NCBI GenBank assembly: GCA_011526585.1
Contig: WYBB01000215.1
Location: 1 to 57,168, forward strand
Reading direction: 5' to 3'
Source of the DNA: Deltaproteobacteria bacterium
Lineage (GTDB): Bacteria; Myxococcota_A; UBA9042; PHBI01
Length of the DNA: 57,168 nucleotides
A model generated the notes under the pieces. That model ran no database searches. It was not told where the DNA came from and worked only from the letters and a program-made list of their open reading frames with translations. The number at the start of each line of letters is the position of its first letter. Within the stretch, counting starts at the first letter, position 1. A program made the position numbers and the translations under genes. Positions 1-8,906 of the stretch are shown here, piece by piece.

Positions 1-56
1 GGCGGCCACGAGGGCCGCCCCTACAGATCCACGTAGGGGCGGCCCTCGTGGCCGCC
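1..56. repeat. Perfect 24-bp palindromic repeat element
   Basis: Bases 1-24 and 33-56 are exact reverse complements around an 8-base spacer, so the element can form a long cruciform or RNA hairpin. One arm carries CACGAGGGCCGCCCCTACA. An 18-of-19 match to this 19-mer lies inside a coding region at 4819-4837, so the two belong to one dispersed repeat family. It resembles REP/RAYT-like palindromes dispersed in many bacterial genomes, but this is from memory. The window starts on the element, so its true left end is unknown. It lies downstream of the M48 protease gene. Confidence 0.85.
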
Positions 57-73
57 CGTGGCCCTGCCTCTTC

Positions 74-115
74 AGGAATCCAGGAACCGAGGAAGGCAGG
101 AGTTCCTGGATTCCT
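74..115. repeat. 14-bp inverted repeat with AGGAA/TTCCT motifs
   Basis: Bases 74-87 (AGGAATCCAGGAAC) and 102-115 are exact reverse complements around a 14-base loop. The loop and right flank contain more AGGAA/TTCCT words. It is a second repeat type next to the palindrome at 1-56 and just beyond the M48 gene's stop. With no T-run it is not a typical intrinsic terminator, but the hairpin could still end or protect the transcript. Confidence 0.6.
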
Positions 116-158
116 CACTTCCTGGCTTCCTCAATGGGAGCGATCCATCTTCAGGATC

Positions 159-1016
159 TCATGGTTGCGGCCCGGTCGTCGGGTCGACCGCGATCTGGCC
201 CGACCTGACGTGCGCCTTGAGCTGCTCGAGGCTCATCGCCGTGCCGACACAGTCGTAGGTCTGGGTCGTGCCCGGGTTGACGCTGTCGCCGTAGCGGCTC
301 TCGATCTGGCTCGTCACCGAGGCGATGCGCGCGTCGGTCGCCGGGTGCGACGACAGGAACTGCGGCACCATGTTCTCACCCTGCAGCGCCAGCAGCTTCG
401 CGAAGAAGTCGACGAGGCCGTAGGGGTTGTAGCCCGCGTCGTGCGCGACCTGCAGCCCGACGGCGTCGGCCTCGCTCTCGTGCTCCTGCGAGAACGTCGT
501 GTTCGACAGGAACGCGTAGATCGTCTGCGCCGCGTCCGCCGCCAGCCCCTCGCCGAGGAAGAACTCGCTCACGACCTGGAGCCCGTAGGCCTCCTCGATC
601 GACTTCACGCCGTGCCGCTCGGTCACGTGCGCGAGCTCGTGCCCCATCACCCCGGCGATCTCGGCGCAGGTCTCCGACTGCAGGATGAGCCCGGTCGACA
701 GATAGGTGAACCCGCCCGGCGCGGCGAACGCGTTGATGAGCTGGTCGTCGACGATGATCGCGACCTTGTAGCCGCCGATCGCGTTGGGGTCGCGGAACTG
801 CGCCGACGCCTGCGCCAGCGGGCCGATGAGCTCCACCAGCCAGCGCGCCGACGGGTCGTCCGCGGCCGCCAGCCGATACTCCGCGCGGAGCTGCTGGTCG
901 ACGCCGGCGCCCATCTCGACCTCCTGCTCGTCGGAGACGAGAAAACCGCCCAGCCCGTCCCCGCAGGTCGAGCCGCTCACCGCCAGGAACATCACCGCGA
1001 CCATCGTCGAGCGCAT
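159..1016 (-). CDS. M48-family zinc metalloprotease, exported
   Basis: A 285-residue protein with the zinc protease motif HELAH at residues 126-130 and the third ligand in the ESEAD motif at about residues 180-184. Both are typical of soluble periplasmic M48 peptidases (BepA/LoiP-like), which trim or quality-control outer-membrane proteins. The N-terminus is a short hydrophobic signal; Cys18 follows Ser-Thr, so a lipobox is possible but not canonical. A GGGAGGAG ribosome site precedes the ATG. There are no TPR repeats, unlike BepA. It is divergent from the large OmpA-type gene with a 194-base shared upstream region. The family call is secure; the substrate is unknown. Confidence 0.88.
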   Translation of the reverse strand: MRSTMVAVMFLAVSGSTCGDGLGGFLVSDEQEVEMGAGVDQQLRAEYRLAAADDPSARWLVELIGPLAQASAQFRDPNAIGGYKVAIIVDDQLINAFAAPGGFTYLSTGLILQSETCAEIAGVMGHELAHVTERHGVKSIEEAYGLQVVSEFFLGEGLAADAAQTIYAFLSNTTFSQEHESEADAVGLQVAHDAGYNPYGLVDFFAKLLALQGENMVPQFLSSHPATDARIASVTSQIESRYGDSVNPGTTQTYDCVGTAMSLEQLKAHVRSGQIAVDPTTGPQP

Positions 1017-1210
1017 CGGTCTCCTCCCGTCTTGCTTGCCATTGAGATACCGGCATCACGACGCTCGCGCCAGCCTCGCCTTCACCGCGGCCTGCCGCCG
1101 TTGAAACCGCCGGCCTCCGCCGCCGCTCCCGCTCCCCGCGCGCGCACGTATTCTGTTGAGGCGCCCGCGCTCGTTCTGTTAGGAAACCGAGCCTCCGGAG
1201 GAAGCCCAAG

Positions 1211-4200
1211 ATGAACAGAGCCACGGCCCTCGTCCTCGCCACCGCGTTCGGCGCCACCGGCCTCCTCGCCGCCACCGCCCACGCGCAGACCCCGGTCTTC
1301 TCGCAGACCCTGCGCGGGCGCATGACCATCACCGGCAACGGGCTCGGCCTCGACTCCGACGCCGTCACCGCAGGCGTACCCGGCACGCGCGGCGGCATCG
1401 GCACCTTCATCGCCAACCCGATCGAGTTCCCGACCCTCAAGGACGGCAGCTTCCCGACCGGCACCACCAGCGACTACACCAAGAACGGCTCGGCCGCGAT
1501 CCTCGATCTGCCCGCCGGCGTCTCCATCGCCCACGCCCAGCTCCTCTGGGGCTGCTCGACCCAGGTCGCCGGCGCCCCCGCCACGCCCGCGACCACCCCC
1601 GACACCGTCACCCTCACGCTGCCCAGCGGCGTCAAGCAGGTGATCTCTCCGAGCGGCAGCGACACGTCGCTCACGCTGCTCTCTTCGAGCTACAAGTACT
1701 ACATGCGCTGGGCCAACGTGACCCCCGCCGTCGCCAGCGGCGGCGCCGGCCGCTACATGGTCTCGCGCGTCATCGGCACGCCCCAGACCAGCGCCATCAC
1801 CGGCTGCGGCTGGACCCTCTTCGTCGTCTACCAGTCGGACTCCCTGCCGCTCAAGAACATCAACCTCTGGGTCACCGCCGAGGAGGTCCGCTACAACGGC
1901 ACCGGCTGTCCCTGCGAGACCGAGATCGAGGTCTCCGGCTTCTGCACCCCGCCCGCGCCCGCCGCCGCCACCGGCACGCTCTTCGTCACCGCGCTCGAAG
2001 GCGACGCCCGCTACACCAACGACGGCTTCTACATGCTCGACATCTACGACGAGTACTACCCGCTCTCCGGCGCCAACAACGCCTGGGACAACTTCTTCTC
2101 GTCGCAGGTCAACCAGCTCTCCGGCGCGCGCGACACCCGCGGCACCTTCGGCGATCGCAACCACACCGTCGACCCCGACGACGGCCAGTCCTTCCAGCTC
2201 GTCGCCGGCGCGCGCGTCGGCTGGGACATCACCGCCGTCCCGGTCAACGACGACTTCGAGAACCCCGAGGTCCTCGACAACAGCCAGAGCTCGACCTACC
2301 TGCTCGTCACCTCCGGCGGCGCGCCCGGCGTCGAGGGCGACGACTTCATCGTCGGCGCGGTCGGTCTCGAGCTCGAGGTCGCCTCGCCCTTCCTCGACTC
2401 GATCCACGACGTCGACCGCGGCACCACCTTCGCCGGCGACGTCATCACGTCCTCGGTGCTCGTCTATAATGATGGCAGCGGTCAGGCCGACGAGCTCTTC
2501 TTCTGCTTCGCCTTCCCGTCGAACACGACCTTCACCGGCGACATCGCCGTCGACGGGGCGCCGCGCGCCGGCGTCACGCAGAGCCAGCTCCTGCCGTCGA
2601 ACTGCGCCAACCGCACGGGCGGCATGTCGCTCGGCATCCTGCGCGCCGGCGACTTCCGCGAGATCACCCTGAGCTACCGCGTCGACGCGATCCAGCCGCC
2701 GCCGTCGCCCAGCGCCACCGTCGTCGTCACCCCGAGCTTCTACTCGCGCTGGCGCCCGGCCTGCGCCAACGCCCCGCAGCAGGCCGACTCGCAGGTCGGC
2801 GAGACCGTCACCATCCCCGGCGTCTCGCTCGACGCCACGCTGAGCGTCTCGCCCACGACCCCGCCCGCGGTCTCGGCCGGCGCGACGCTGACCTACACCG
2901 TCGTCGTCCAGAACCCCACAGGGGTCGCCGTCAACGGCGCGCGCCTGCGCCTGGCGACCCCGCCGCAGACCTCGTTCGTCGCCGGCAGCGCGCGCGTCAA
3001 CGGCAGCGCGCAAGGCGGCTCGAGCTCGCCCTGGGAAAACGGCGCGGCGCTGCCGACCATCCCGGCCAACGGCTCGGTCACGGCGAGCTTCCAGGTCACC
3101 GTCACCGCCACCCAGGGCACGACCATCCCGCAGACCGGCTACCTCGATCTCGACGGCTCCGGCCCCGCGCCCGAGCGCGCGACCAACACCGTCTACACCC
3201 AGGTCGCCGGCCAGGTGATCGAGCCGACCGACACCGATCGCGACACCATCCCCGATGACCAGGACAACTGCGTCTTCACGCCGAACACCGACCAGGCCAA
3301 CAACTACGACCAGAGCGGCTACAACCCCAACGCCGTCGACGAGGGTGACGCCTGCGACGACACCGACGGCGACGGGCTCCTCGACATCGAGGAGGACCCC
3401 AACGCCAACGGCCGCCAGCCCAACGAGACCGACGCGACCAAGGCCGACACCGACGGCGACGGCCTCTGCGACGGCAACAAGCAGATCGCGCCCTGCATCG
3501 GCTACGAGGACTCCGACGGCGACAAGGACCAGGGCGACTGGGGTCGCAGCGAGCCGAGCCCGATCGACCCCGACACCGACAAGGACGGGATCTGCGACGG
3601 GCAGGCGGCGGGCGCGGCCGGCTGCGTCGGCGGCGAGATCCCCAACGGCACCTTCCCCTTGCAGAGCGACTCCGACAAGGACGGCCTCTGCGACGGGCCG
3701 GGCGGCGGCGCCTGGGATCAGAGCGGCTGCGTCGGCGACGAGACCGGCGGCGACGGCCGCTTCGACGCGGGGCGCGACACCAATCCGGCGCGCAGCGACA
3801 CCGATCAGGACGGGCTCTGCGACGGCTTCCACAACGGCGCCACCGACTGCCAGGGGCACGAGGACCGCGACGGTGACCGCGACCCGCGCGACTTCGACGA
3901 GCCGGGCGACAGCGAGACCGACCCGCTCAACGGCGACACCGACGCCGGCGGCATCAAGGACGGCGTCGAGGTGCTGACCCAGGGCACCAACCCGCGCGAC
4001 GAGTGCGACGGCGACCTCGTCAACTGCGAGGTCGACGACGACGACGGCGACGGCATCCCCAACGACGCCGACCTCTGCACCGACCGCGACGGCGACAACT
4101 ACGGCGTCGGCCCGAACTGCCTGGGACCGGACTGCAACGACTTCGTGCCCGAGTGCACGACCGACTGCGAGACCGACCTCAACGGCGGCGACGGCAACGG

Positions 4201-6562
4201 CATCCCCGACTGTGAGGAGAACTGTGAAGACGCCGATCAGGACGGCTTCGGCGTCGGCCCGAGCTGCACCGGCGCCGACTGCAACGACAGCGACCCGCGC
4301 TGCACCGTCGACTGCTCGGACTTCGACCAGGACGGGCGGCCCGACTGCGCCGACCCCGACGACGACGATGACGGCCTGCCGGACGCCAATGAGGTCACAC
4401 GCGGCACCGATCCGAAGAACCCCGACACCGACGGCGACGGTCTACTCGACGGCGAGGAGGTCAACAATTACGGTACGGACCCGAAGAACCCCGACACCGA
4501 CGGCGACGGCCTCGGCGACGGCGCCGAGGTGAAGAACCACGGCACGAGCCCGACCAACCCCGACACCGACGGCGAAGGCCTGAAGGACGGCGAGGAAGTG
4601 AACATCTACCGCACGAACCCCAACGAGCGCGACACCGACTTCGGCGGCGTCGATGACTTCAGCGAGCTGCAGAACGGCACCAACCCGGTGAACAACCCGG
4701 CCGACGACTTCGGGGCCGGCCGCTACCAGGGCTCGGCGGCCTGCTCGGGCGGCGCCGCCGGCGGCCTGGGCGCGCTCTTCGGCCTCCTCGGGCTCCTCCT
4801 GTTCCGGCTCAGGGCGGGCACGAGGCCCGCCCCTACACGAGTTGCCACGAGGCCCGCCCCGCGGCGCGCTGCCTCCCTCATGCTCGCGCTGCTCGTGGCG
4901 CTCGGCGCTTCGGTGGCGGGCGGTGACGCCGCGCGCGCGGCCGGGCCCGAGGGCTTCTCGCTCAACCGCTTCCTCCTGAAGCCCGGCGCCGATCGCGTCT
5001 TCTCGGTCGAGGGCAGCGAGGTCGCGCCGGCGTGGTCGCCGTACGGCGGCCTGTGGTTCCACTATCTGTCCAAGCCGCTGGTCTTCGTCAGCGGCGAGGG
5101 CGCCGCCGAGACCGAGGAGGTCGTCGTCGACTCGCTGATGCAGCTCCAGGCGGGCGTCGGCTTCGGCATCGCCGATCTGCTCGAGTTCGAGCTGGTCTTG
5201 CCGATCGTGCTCTCGTCCGAGGGCGATCCGGCGCGCTTCAACCAGATCGGCGAGGCCGGCCTCGGCGACATCCTGGCGCGCTTGCGCTTCGAGATCCTCG
5301 GGCGCCCCGACGGCGGCGACGGCTTCGGCCTGAACCTCGGCGTCGGCGTCGGCATCCCCAGCGGCAAGGCCGAGGCGGGCGCCGGCGACGGCGGCGTGAC
5401 GATCCAGCCCAAGCTCGCGCTGGCGTTCATGACCGGGCCCTTGCTCATCGCCGCCAACGTCGGCGTCAACGTGCGCACCGACTCGGGCGCCTTCGACAAC
5501 ATCGACTTCGGCACCGAGCTCGCCTACGGCCTCGGCGCCGAGGTGCGCGTCGCCGAGCCGATCGCCATCGGGCTCGAGCTCATCGGTTCGACCATGCTCG
5601 AGAACGCCTTCGCCGAGAAGGCCGAGACCCCGCTCGAGCTGATCGGCGGCGTCAAGGCGCGGCTCCTCGGCGGCCTGCACTTCGAGCTCGGCGGCGGCAC
5701 CGGGCTCATGCCCGGCTACGGCTCACCGGAGTTCCGCTTCTTCGTCGGCGCGCAGTGGGCCGAGTGGGGTGCGGGCGAGCCCGACACCGACGGCGACGGC
5801 CTCGTCGACAGCAAGGACAAGTGCCCCTACGAGGCCGAGGACAAGGACGGCTTCCAGGACGAGGACGGCTGCCCCGATCCCGACAACGACAACGACGGCG
5901 TGCTCGATCAGAACGATCGCTGCCGCGACGTCGCCGAGGACATCGACGACTTCGAGGACGACGACGGCTGCCCCGACGAGGACAACGACAAGGACGGCCT
6001 GAAGGACCTCGCGGACAACTGCCCCGACTCGCCCGAGGACTTCGACCAGTGGAAGGACGACGACGGCTGCCCCGACCCCGACAACGACGGCGACGGCGTG
6101 CTCGACGCCGACGACCGGTGCATCGACGTGCCCGAGACGAAGAACGGCTTCGAGGACGACGACGGCTGCCCCGACCAGCCGCCGCTGGCGCGCATCGAGA
6201 ACTGCAAGATCGTCATCGGCGAGAAGGTCTTCTTCGACACCAACAAGGCGACGATCAAGGCGGTGAGCTTCCCGCTCCTGAACGAGGTCGCGCGCATCAT
6301 CCGCGAGAACCCCGGGATCCAGCGCGTCGACATCGAGGGCCACACCGACTCCGACGGCAGCGCCGCCTACAACCGCGGGCTCTCCGATCGGCGCGCGAAG
6401 AGCGTTCGCAAGTACCTGATCGGTCAGGGCATTCCGGCCAGGAAGCTCACCGGCAAGGGCTACGGCGAGGCCAACCCCATCGCCGACAACGACACGCCCG
6501 AAGGCAAGGAGATGAACCGCCGCGTCGAGTTCATCGTGCGCGACGCGAGCTGCGGCAAGTAG
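1211..6562 (+). CDS. Giant secreted fusion: DUF11/TSP3 protein joined to an OmpA-family barrel protein
   Basis: A 1783-residue protein that reads as two complete proteins in one frame. Part 1 has a signal peptide (1-25), DUF11/CARDB-like beta domains (about 390-650), a long run of Asp-rich TSP3 calcium-binding repeats (about 673-1160), and a MYXO-CTERM-like tail: Cys1178, Gly-rich stretch, hydrophobic helix, Arg. Part 2 follows directly with a second signal-peptide-like segment (about 1218-1245), a predicted beta-barrel (to about 1510), further TSP3 repeats (1524-1660) and a C-terminal OmpA peptidoglycan-binding domain (from about 1672). The start is supported by CCGGAGGAAG upstream. The junction is encoded by a copy of the window's palindromic repeat (4812-4860), suggesting that two tandem genes were fused by repeat insertion. 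A sequencing indel hiding a stop is the alternative. Confidence 0.85.
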   Translation: MNRATALVLATAFGATGLLAATAHAQTPVFSQTLRGRMTITGNGLGLDSDAVTAGVPGTRGGIGTFIANPIEFPTLKDGSFPTGTTSDYTKNGSAAILDLPAGVSIAHAQLLWGCSTQVAGAPATPATTPDTVTLTLPSGVKQVISPSGSDTSLTLLSSSYKYYMRWANVTPAVASGGAGRYMVSRVIGTPQTSAITGCGWTLFVVYQSDSLPLKNINLWVTAEEVRYNGTGCPCETEIEVSGFCTPPAPAAATGTLFVTALEGDARYTNDGFYMLDIYDEYYPLSGANNAWDNFFSSQVNQLSGARDTRGTFGDRNHTVDPDDGQSFQLVAGARVGWDITAVPVNDDFENPEVLDNSQSSTYLLVTSGGAPGVEGDDFIVGAVGLELEVASPFLDSIHDVDRGTTFAGDVITSSVLVYNDGSGQADELFFCFAFPSNTTFTGDIAVDGAPRAGVTQSQLLPSNCANRTGGMSLGILRAGDFREITLSYRVDAIQPPPSPSATVVVTPSFYSRWRPACANAPQQADSQVGETVTIPGVSLDATLSVSPTTPPAVSAGATLTYTVVVQNPTGVAVNGARLRLATPPQTSFVAGSARVNGSAQGGSSSPWENGAALPTIPANGSVTASFQVTVTATQGTTIPQTGYLDLDGSGPAPERATNTVYTQVAGQVIEPTDTDRDTIPDDQDNCVFTPNTDQANNYDQSGYNPNAVDEGDACDDTDGDGLLDIEEDPNANGRQPNETDATKADTDGDGLCDGNKQIAPCIGYEDSDGDKDQGDWGRSEPSPIDPDTDKDGICDGQAAGAAGCVGGEIPNGTFPLQSDSDKDGLCDGPGGGAWDQSGCVGDETGGDGRFDAGRDTNPARSDTDQDGLCDGFHNGATDCQGHEDRDGDRDPRDFDEPGDSETDPLNGDTDAGGIKDGVEVLTQGTNPRDECDGDLVNCEVDDDDGDGIPNDADLCTDRDGDNYGVGPNCLGPDCNDFVPECTTDCETDLNGGDGNGIPDCEENCEDADQDGFGVGPSCTGADCNDSDPRCTVDCSDFDQDGRPDCADPDDDDDGLPDANEVTRGTDPKNPDTDGDGLLDGEEVNNYGTDPKNPDTDGDGLGDGAEVKNHGTSPTNPDTDGEGLKDGEEVNIYRTNPNERDTDFGGVDDFSELQNGTNPVNNPADDFGAGRYQGSAACSGGAAGGLGALFGLLGLLLFRLRAGTRPAPTRVATRPAPRRAASLMLALLVALGASVAGGDAARAAGPEGFSLNRFLLKPGADRVFSVEGSEVAPAWSPYGGLWFHYLSKPLVFVSGEGAAETEEVVVDSLMQLQAGVGFGIADLLEFELVLPIVLSSEGDPARFNQIGEAGLGDILARLRFEILGRPDGGDGFGLNLGVGVGIPSGKAEAGAGDGGVTIQPKLALAFMTGPLLIAANVGVNVRTDSGAFDNIDFGTELAYGLGAEVRVAEPIAIGLELIGSTMLENAFAEKAETPLELIGGVKARLLGGLHFELGGGTGLMPGYGSPEFRFFVGAQWAEWGAGEPDTDGDGLVDSKDKCPYEAEDKDGFQDEDGCPDPDNDNDGVLDQNDRCRDVAEDIDDFEDDDGCPDEDNDKDGLKDLADNCPDSPEDFDQWKDDDGCPDPDNDGDGVLDADDRCIDVPETKNGFEDDDGCPDQPPLARIENCKIVIGEKVFFDTNKATIKAVSFPLLNEVARIIRENPGIQRVDIEGHTDSDGSAAYNRGLSDRRAKSVRKYLIGQGIPARKLTGKGYGEANPIADNDTPEGKEMNRRVEFIVRDASCGK
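4812..4860. repeat. Repeat element copies inside the fusion junction
   Basis: Bases 4812-4819 and 4825-4832 form an 8-bp GC hairpin. CACGAGGCCCGCCCC occurs twice, at 4819-4833 and 4846-4860. The first copy extends to a 19-mer that differs at one base from the palindrome arm at 7-25. Translation of this stretch gives the low-complexity Thr-Arg-Pro-Ala-Pro peptide between the two halves of the giant protein, which is what translated intergenic repeat sequence would look like. Confidence 0.75.
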
Positions 6563-6566
6563 ACAC

Positions 6567-6597
6567 GAGCTCGACGCCCGGCCGGGAGGTCGTGCTC
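6567..6597. terminator. Stem-loop between convergent genes
   Basis: Bases 6567-6575 pair with 6589-6597 (9-base arms with one central mismatch), enclosing a perfect 10-bp palindrome CCCGGCCGGG at 6577-6586. It fills the 33-base gap between the stop of the OmpA fusion and the end of the reverse-strand PAP2 remnant. There is no T-tract, so it is a probable transcript-end structure rather than a classical intrinsic terminator. Confidence 0.4.
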
Positions 6598-6730
6598 AGC
6601 GATGCCGCGACCCGGCGCCGAGCTCTTCGGGCCCTTCGCCGTGCGCCGCGACGACGAGCACGTCGATCGCGACGCCGACCGACGCGCCGGCGATCACGTC
6701 GGTCCAGTCGTGGTAGCCGGCGGCGCTCAC
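6596..6730 (-). pseudogene. C-terminal remnant of a PAP2-type phosphatase
   Basis: A 44-codon open frame contains YHDWTDVIAGASVG, which matches the third conserved motif of PAP2 (type 2 phosphatidic acid phosphatase) enzymes, HxxxDVxxG in the last membrane helix. The rest of the family (KxxxxxxRP and PSGH motifs, about 150 residues) is missing. A GTG codon at 6730 overlaps the stop of the upstream gene, so it could be translated by coupling, but no phosphatase activity is possible from this fragment. Most likely it is the tail of a decayed gene. Confidence 0.5.
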
Positions 6731-7059
6731 TCCCTGACGCGGAAGGAGATCCCCTCGGCCGGCACGGCCACGGCGGCGCCGCCGCGATCGCGCCCGCGCG
6801 GCTTGCCGGTGTGGCCCTCCTCGACCTTGACCGTCGCGCCGCCGGCGCTGTCGCGCAGAAACGCCATGAGCGCGTCGCGCGCCTGCTTGTCGCTCGGGTG
6901 GCTCTCGACGCGCAGCACGTCGCACGCCGCCACCTGGTGCACGACGACCCCGTCGCGGACGAAGCGGGTGACGCCCGCGACGTCCTCCCAGTGCTCGGCG
7001 AGGATGACGAAGCTCTTGTTGAGCGCGCTCGGACGAAGGAGGACGGCGTAGTGCGACAT
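6727..7059 (-). CDS. Small hypothetical protein (110 aa)
   Basis: I do not recognise this 110-residue protein. It begins MSHYAVLLRP and contains no signal peptide or membrane segment, so it is probably cytoplasmic. It has a mixed alpha/beta composition with a Gly/Arg-rich stretch near the C-terminus. A CCTGGAGGC ribosome site lies just before the ATG, which fixes the start; the longer upstream open frame is Arg/Ser/Pro-rich shadow sequence. Its stop overlaps the GTG of the PAP2 remnant. Confidence 0.6.
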   Translation of the reverse strand: MSHYAVLLRPSALNKSFVILAEHWEDVAGVTRFVRDGVVVHQVAACDVLRVESHPSDKQARDALMAFLRDSAGGATVKVEEGHTGKPRGRDRGGAAVAVPAEGISFRVRE

Positions 7060-7147
7060 GCCTCCAGGTAACACGGCGCACGGTCTGCACCACGTCCGGG
7101 GGCGGATGCCGCGACGCCGTGGCAGCCATTCGCCAGCCGGAGGGAAG

Positions 7148-7429
7148 TCAGAGCAGGAGCAGCCGCCAGTCCCAGGCCTGCTCGAAGGTGTCGAGCAGGT
7201 TCGACGGGTCGTTGACGACGATCCCCACGGCGGTGTCGCTGCCTGGGAGGATCGCGGCCAGCGCCTTGAACTGGATCTTCGGCGCGCCCTGCATCGACAG
7301 GAGCCCGCGCTTCTCGAGGTAGCTGTCGCCCTTGGGGGTCTTGCGCCAGGCGTCGAAGCCGTACGGCTGGTTCTCGATGTCGGCGGGCCGCGCAACGATG
7401 AGTTCGCCCCGGCGGATGCGCTCGAACAC
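7148..7429 (-). CDS. Small hypothetical protein (93 aa), GTG start
   Basis: A 93-residue protein of unknown function, soluble, beginning (V/M)FERIRRGEL and ending in a Trp- and Leu-rich tail. In-frame stops lie about 40 bases upstream and no ATG is present, so GTG at 7429 is the best start; the ribosome site is weak. It is divergent from the sigma-54 response regulator at 7536 with about 105 bases between, and 88 bases upstream of the next reverse-strand gene. Amino-acid composition is protein-like, unlike the other frames. Confidence 0.5.
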   Translation of the reverse strand: MFERIRRGELIVARPADIENQPYGFDAWRKTPKGDSYLEKRGLLSMQGAPKIQFKALAAILPGSDTAVGIVVNDPSNLLDTFEQAWDWRLLLL

Positions 7430-7535
7430 GCCGAGCAGGGGCGTAGTGAAAGCGCGCGGGCAGTGCTATCCTCATGGGCACGGAGGGCAGGATGGGCGCG
7501 CGACAGGACGCTGCGATCCTCGGCGACACCGGGCC

Positions 7536-8906
7536 ATGAGCGGCGCGTTGCCGTTCGATGACTCGCACGCTTGCCCTCCGCCCACGACCGGCCGGCACAT
7601 CCTGGTCGTCGACGACGAGCAGAGCATTCGTGAGGCGCTGCGCGATCTGTTCGAGGACCAGGGCTACGAGGTACGCGAGGCCAGCTCGCACGAGGAGGCG
7701 CAGGCGGCGGTCAAGGAGCGACCGGTCGACGTGATCCTGCTCGACCTGCGGCTCGGCACGACGTCGGGGCTCGCGCTCTTGCCCGAGCTGAAGGCCGAGC
7801 AACCCGACGCCGCCTTCATCGTCGTGACCGGGCAGGCGACCATCGACACCGCGGTCGAGGCGATGCAGCGCGGCGCCGACAACTTCGTCACCAAGCCGAT
7901 CGATCCGGCGCGCCTCCTGGCGGTCGTGCAAAAGGGCATCGAGGCCGGGGCGCTCCGCAAGAACAGCACCCGCCTGCGGCGACTCGCGACGCGCGCGCCG
8001 GCGCCCAGCGCGGACTCGTTCGACTCGAGCGCCATGCGCCAGGTGCACCAGCTGGCCGACGCGGTGGCACCGCACGCGACGACCGTGCTGCTGCTCGGCG
8101 AGACCGGCACCGGCAAGGGCATGCTGGCACGCTATATCCACGAGCGCTCGTCGCGCGCGGCCGCCCCGTTCGTAGAGCTCAACTGCGCGGGCCTCACGCG
8201 CGAGCTCACCGAGAGCGAGCTCTTCGGCTACGAGAAAGGCGCCTTCACCGGAGCGACGCAGCGCAAGATCGGGCTCCTGGAGGCGGCCGACGGTGGCACC
8301 CTCTTCCTCGACGAGATCGGCGAGATGGAGGCCGCCGTGCAAGCGAAGCTCCTCAAGGTGATCGAGCAGTCGCGCTTTCGGCGCGTGGGCGGCATCGCCG
8401 AGGTCACCGTGGCGGTGCGCATCATCGTTGCGACCCACCGCGACCTGGAGCGCGACGTCAGCGAGGGCCGCTTTCGCGCCGATCTCTACTATCGCCTGAA
8501 CGTCTTCGCGGTGCGCCTGCCGCCCCTGCGCGAGCGCCTCGCGGACGTGCTGCCGATGAGCCAGCGCTTCCTCCTGGAGCACCGGCGCCAGCAGTCGCTC
8601 TCCACCGCGGCGGCCGCTCTGCTGATGGCCTACGCCTGGCCGGGCAACGTGCGTGAGCTCAAGAACGTCATCGAGCGCGCCAGCATCCTCGCCGCCGCGG
8701 GCGAGGCGATCCTGCCCGAGCACCTGCCCCCGCTCGGCGGCGGCGCCACGAGCGCCATGACCAGGACCCCGGGCGCCGACCCCGCGAGCGATGGGTCCCT
8801 CGCCATCGACACCTCGATCCCTCTCAAGGAGGCGCGCGAGCGCTGGGTGTCCGAGCTCGAGCGGCGCTACCTCGCGCGGCCCTCGCGGAGCACGGCGGCA
8901 ACGTGA
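7536..8906 (+). CDS. NtrC-family sigma-54-dependent response regulator (C-terminal frameshift)
   Basis: Domain order is receiver (residues about 20-135, phospho-acceptor Asp70 in LLDLRLG), then an AAA+ sigma-54 activation domain with Walker A GETGTGKG, the sigma-54 contact loop GAFTGA at 235-240 and Walker B LFLDEIGEM. It would hydrolyse ATP to remodel sigma-54 RNA polymerase at its target promoters when phosphorylated, presumably by the kinase encoded directly downstream. The expected Fis-type DNA-binding domain is lost in this frame: after residue Arg446 or so the protein ends in PSRSTAAT. The missing helix-turn-helix is intact in another frame (see 8868-8980). ATG at 7536 is chosen because it immediately precedes the receiver fold; upstream residues are not protein-like. 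Confidence 0.85.
   Translation: MSGALPFDDSHACPPPTTGRHILVVDDEQSIREALRDLFEDQGYEVREASSHEEAQAAVKERPVDVILLDLRLGTTSGLALLPELKAEQPDAAFIVVTGQATIDTAVEAMQRGADNFVTKPIDPARLLAVVQKGIEAGALRKNSTRLRRLATRAPAPSADSFDSSAMRQVHQLADAVAPHATTVLLLGETGTGKGMLARYIHERSSRAAAPFVELNCAGLTRELTESELFGYEKGAFTGATQRKIGLLEAADGGTLFLDEIGEMEAAVQAKLLKVIEQSRFRRVGGIAEVTVAVRIIVATHRDLERDVSEGRFRADLYYRLNVFAVRLPPLRERLADVLPMSQRFLLEHRRQQSLSTAAAALLMAYAWPGNVRELKNVIERASILAAAGEAILPEHLPPLGGGATSAMTRTPGADPASDGSLAIDTSIPLKEARERWVSELERRYLARPSRSTAAT

Noticed and set aside
1082..3859. Very long reverse-strand open frame opposite the giant gene
   Set aside because: Low-complexity Val/Ala/Asp/Arg translation mirrors the Asp-rich codons of the real gene; it has no domain. 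Same for other long antisense frames in the 3, 5, 9 and 31 kb regions.
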